Positions 62,407-64,000 of a DNA stretch of 64,000 bases are shown one piece after another; within the stretch, counting starts at the first letter, position 1; every line of letters begins with the position of its first letter. The DNA is taken from positions 85,622 to 149,621 of the forward strand of contig NZ_SDJP01000004.1 of the NCBI RefSeq assembly GCF_004114995.1. The letters run 5' to 3'. Under the pieces are notes generated by a model. That model was not told where the DNA came from. It did not search any database and was given only the letters and a program-made list of their open reading frames with translations. A program made the position numbers and the translations under genes. Source of the stretch: Halorubrum amylolyticum (GTDB lineage Archaea > Halobacteriota > Halobacteria > Halobacteriales > Haloferacaceae).

Positions 62407-62559
62407 ATGAACGCTGATGAATCGTTCCTCGGTCGGTGTCCGAGATGTGGTGAGGACATATCCGAAGCATGGATCCTCGTTGAGTACGAGAAGGACGACG
62501 GCACAAAGGGCGTGTGGACCGAGTGTCCGGCGTGTGAGAACGTTGTAGCGCCGGAGTAG
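62407..62559 (+). CDS. Short zinc-ribbon protein (DUF7837-like), 50 residues
   Basis: The ORF MNADESFLGRCPRCGEDISE continues AWILVEYEKDDGTKGVWTEC then PACENVVAPE. The CPRC and CPAC knuckles and the IEYEKDDG-type strand match the small haloarchaeal DUF7837 zinc proteins. It precedes the TRAM protein by 53 bp. Confidence 0.75.
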   Translation: MNADESFLGRCPRCGEDISEAWILVEYEKDDGTKGVWTECPACENVVAPE

Positions 62560-62612
62560 GGAGACAGCAGAATAATGTGTGGTTCGTCGCGTATGGGAGT
62601 GTACAGTCTATA

Positions 62613-63026
62613 ATGGAGATCTCAGATCAACTTCGGTGTCTGTTCTCAGGGAAAGTCGAAGAGCGGAACGGATCATATGTGATTGAGGTACCGGAGCAAG
62701 AGCTCCACCTGGGCGACCTAGAGGCAGACGAAACGTACCGTGTCGCTGTGTTGCCGTCACCCACCACTAACGAGTCCACCACTACTGGCGCCGATCCACA
62801 GCCCGAGCAGGCGTCACAGACGCCCCCTGTTGAGAAAGGAGAACAACGCACTGTCGAAATCGAAGACATTGGTGACCAAGGCGACGGCATCACCCGAGTT
62901 GAGCGCGGGTTCGTCGTTATTGTTCCCGATACCAAACAGAGCGAGCGTGTCACTATCGAGATCACCGATGTCCGGGAGAATATCGCCTTCGCGGAAGTTG
63001 TCGACCGCGTTAGCTACTACGAGTAG
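62613..63026 (+). CDS. TRAM-domain protein
   Basis: The 137-residue protein has a C-terminal TRAM fold (VEKGEQRTVEIEDIGDQGDG; GFVVIVPDTKQSERV), typical of archaeal RNA-binding proteins and of the small stand-alone TRAM proteins proposed as RNA chaperones. The N-terminal 40 residues form a separate small beta motif, joined by a Thr/Ser/Gln linker. ATG 62613 is preferred. Confidence 0.88.
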   Translation: MEISDQLRCLFSGKVEERNGSYVIEVPEQELHLGDLEADETYRVAVLPSPTTNESTTTGADPQPEQASQTPPVEKGEQRTVEIEDIGDQGDGITRVERGFVVIVPDTKQSERVTIEITDVRENIAFAEVVDRVSYYE

Positions 63027-63096
63027 TTTGCAGCGTTCATTCTCTTCGTCTGAGGACGGGGTCCGGGTGAACGTTACAGGAGATTCACTTATGTTG

Positions 63097-63252
63097 TTCC
63101 GTGGGGTTTGAGCTTGCTCTCGACGAAATAGGACACTTCACACAGGAAGGGGAATGAGTACAACTACAGAGTTGTACTGAGCATCTGTCTAGCCGATTTA
63201 GAACAACGACAGGGATACCGTGATCATCACCATAGCGGTGAGCGTATCTTAG
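63097..63252 (+). pseudogene. Decayed copy of the lamin-tail domain end
   Basis: The DNA matches the 3' end of the gene at 59532 (about 60785-60950): TTGAGCTTGCTC, CACACAGG, ATGAGTACAACTAC, GAGTTGTACTG, GGAACAACGAC-like and ACCGTGATC. Stops and frameshifts occur. It is a duplicate that has decayed, lying about 2.3 kb from its parent. Confidence 0.75.
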
Positions 63253-64000
63253 GTGGTGCTAGGCGCTGGCCAGTCGGATGTAATGCCGACCAGCTCGGCA
63301 CTCATTTCCCAGAGCCGCTGTCGTACCGCCTGGTTCGTCGCCTCGGATGCGGGATCAGCGGGACCATCTTTGCCAACGTATTGGCCACTTACGGAGCCAT
63401 ACCGAGGGTCCACCAGAAGCGTTTGGAGGCGTTCAGCGGCCGCCTGCTTTGAGGTGGCGACACCCGGAATCAGTCCGGCGATCCGAACCAGCAGCCGCGT
63501 TGGGAGCGACGCCTCGCGAAACAGCTCCGTCGAGGGAACGAACCCCGGATGAACGCAGTTGACCGTGACCGCAGAGTCATCTGGGAGCCGGTCATCAAGT
63601 TCGACCGTGAACGCGATGTTCGCCAGCTTCGAACGGGCGTAGGCTTCGAGTGAATCGTACCCGTCCGTCAGCTGGAGGTCGTCGAGATCGAGTGTCGCGC
63701 GCCGATGGATGTCTGAGGCGGTAATGACAACACGCGGATCGGGTGCGTCACGGAGATGGTCGAGCAATTCGTATGTCAGGAGGTAGGGGCCCAAGTGGTT
63801 CACCGCGAGCGTAATTTCGATCCCGTCCAGACTCTCACGCCGTGACCCAGCCGAGAGTCCGGCGTTGTGAGCGAGGACGTCAATCTGGTCATACTCGCGT
63901 TTTACGGTTGTGGCGAGCGATCTGACGGTGGATTGGGAGGCGAGGTCGGCCTGATGGAACGCGATCGTTCCGGCAAGGTCACTGGACCGTTCTACGAGGG
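63249..64000 (-). CDS. Short-chain dehydrogenase/reductase (partial, runs off window)
   Basis: The visible 250 residues are the C-terminal part of a WW-domain-oxidoreductase/retinol-dehydrogenase-like SDR: HNAGLSAGSR, NHLGPYLLTYELLDHL, VVITASDIH with the Ser, and YARSKLANIAF with the YxxxK pair. The N-terminal Rossmann Gly motif lies beyond 64000. Substrate unknown. Confidence 0.88.
   Translation of the reverse strand, partial: LVERSSDLAGTIAFHQADLASQSTVRSLATTVKREYDQIDVLAHNAGLSAGSRRESLDGIEITLAVNHLGPYLLTYELLDHLRDAPDPRVVITASDIHRRATLDLDDLQLTDGYDSLEAYARSKLANIAFTVELDDRLPDDSAVTVNCVHPGFVPSTELFREASLPTRLLVRIAGLIPGVATSKQAAAERLQTLLVDPRYGSVSGQYVGKDGPADPASEATNQAVRQRLWEMSAELVGITSDWPAPSTT

Overview
The window is haloarchaeal (class Halobacteria). 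The encoded proteins are strongly acidic. Many genes have a TATA-like element about 25-30 nt before a start with little or no leader (bioB, tumE-like, the NucS-like gene). Several families are haloarchaeal hallmarks: halocyanin, the HTH_10 bacterio-opsin-activator type regulator, DUF63, DUF1102, DUF7344, TRASH-domain Lrp regulators, TFB and ISH8-type insertion sequences. The mix of a ParA partition locus, many transposon remnants, gene fragments and complete metabolic operons suggests a megaplasmid or a plastic, plasmid-like part of a chromosome. No replication initiator, rRNA, tRNA or CRISPR array was seen.

Layout. 1-14.0 kb is a copper/metal island: a YHS-domain metal permease, a membrane-anchored winged-helix regulator, several small His/Gly/Met-rich SHOCT membrane proteins, DUF302, a halocyanin fused to SHOCT, a NosFY-like ABC exporter, a DUF411 lipoprotein, copA with two co-transcribed genes, an Lrp-TRASH regulator and copZ. 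A 13-bp palindrome before copA recurs imperfectly before copZ and is a candidate copper operator. 14-17.4 kb has an exported Lon-like protease, an ISH8-type IS that cuts a membrane gene, and a TumE-type toxin-antitoxin pair with two identical inverted repeats around its TATA box. 18-21 kb is a secreted DUF1102 cluster with its own wHTH membrane regulator. 21.4-23.2 kb holds small regulators (TbsP-like, PadR). 23.6-26.9 kb has an uncharacterised three-gene membrane/coiled-coil operon divergent from a parA operon, with repeated TCTTTGAG motifs inside the parA locus.

27-41 kb is metabolic: nrdR, a 46-codon ORF, nrdB and nrdA, followed by the decayed tail of a different nrdB; an IS4-superfamily transposon; the biotin operon bioB-bioU-bioF-bioD (no bioA); a histidine-kinase fragment; thiC; an internally deleted copy of the same transposase; a TrmB regulator and an SMR transporter. 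41.5-44.3 kb has two abutting gene remnants (FAD reductase and TFB), small zinc-ribbon proteins and a solitary sufB. 45-49.3 kb is respiratory: a DsbD_2/TauE-like membrane protein, a SCO-like protein and cytochrome bd (cydAB). 49.4-56.5 kb has a transposase remnant, a Fic protein, a rubrerythrin-like/glutamate dehydrogenase pair and a 960-residue PAS/GAF sensor-regulator with a degenerate receiver domain. 56.7-64 kb has a second ISH8-type IS with an 11-bp target duplication, a NucS-like nuclease, an exported metallo-beta-lactamase/lamin-tail protein with DUF3006, a rhomboid-like protein, a TRAM protein and a partial SDR.

Best candidates for something undescribed: the three-gene operon beside parA (23640-25475), the motif array inside the parA locus, the paired GTTGG-N8-CCAAC operators, the 46-codon ORF overlapping both nrdR and nrdB by ATGA, the exported Lon-like protease, and the conserved hairpin found about 200 bp after three related transposase genes plus one orphan copy. 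All function calls are from reading the sequence; no database search was run.
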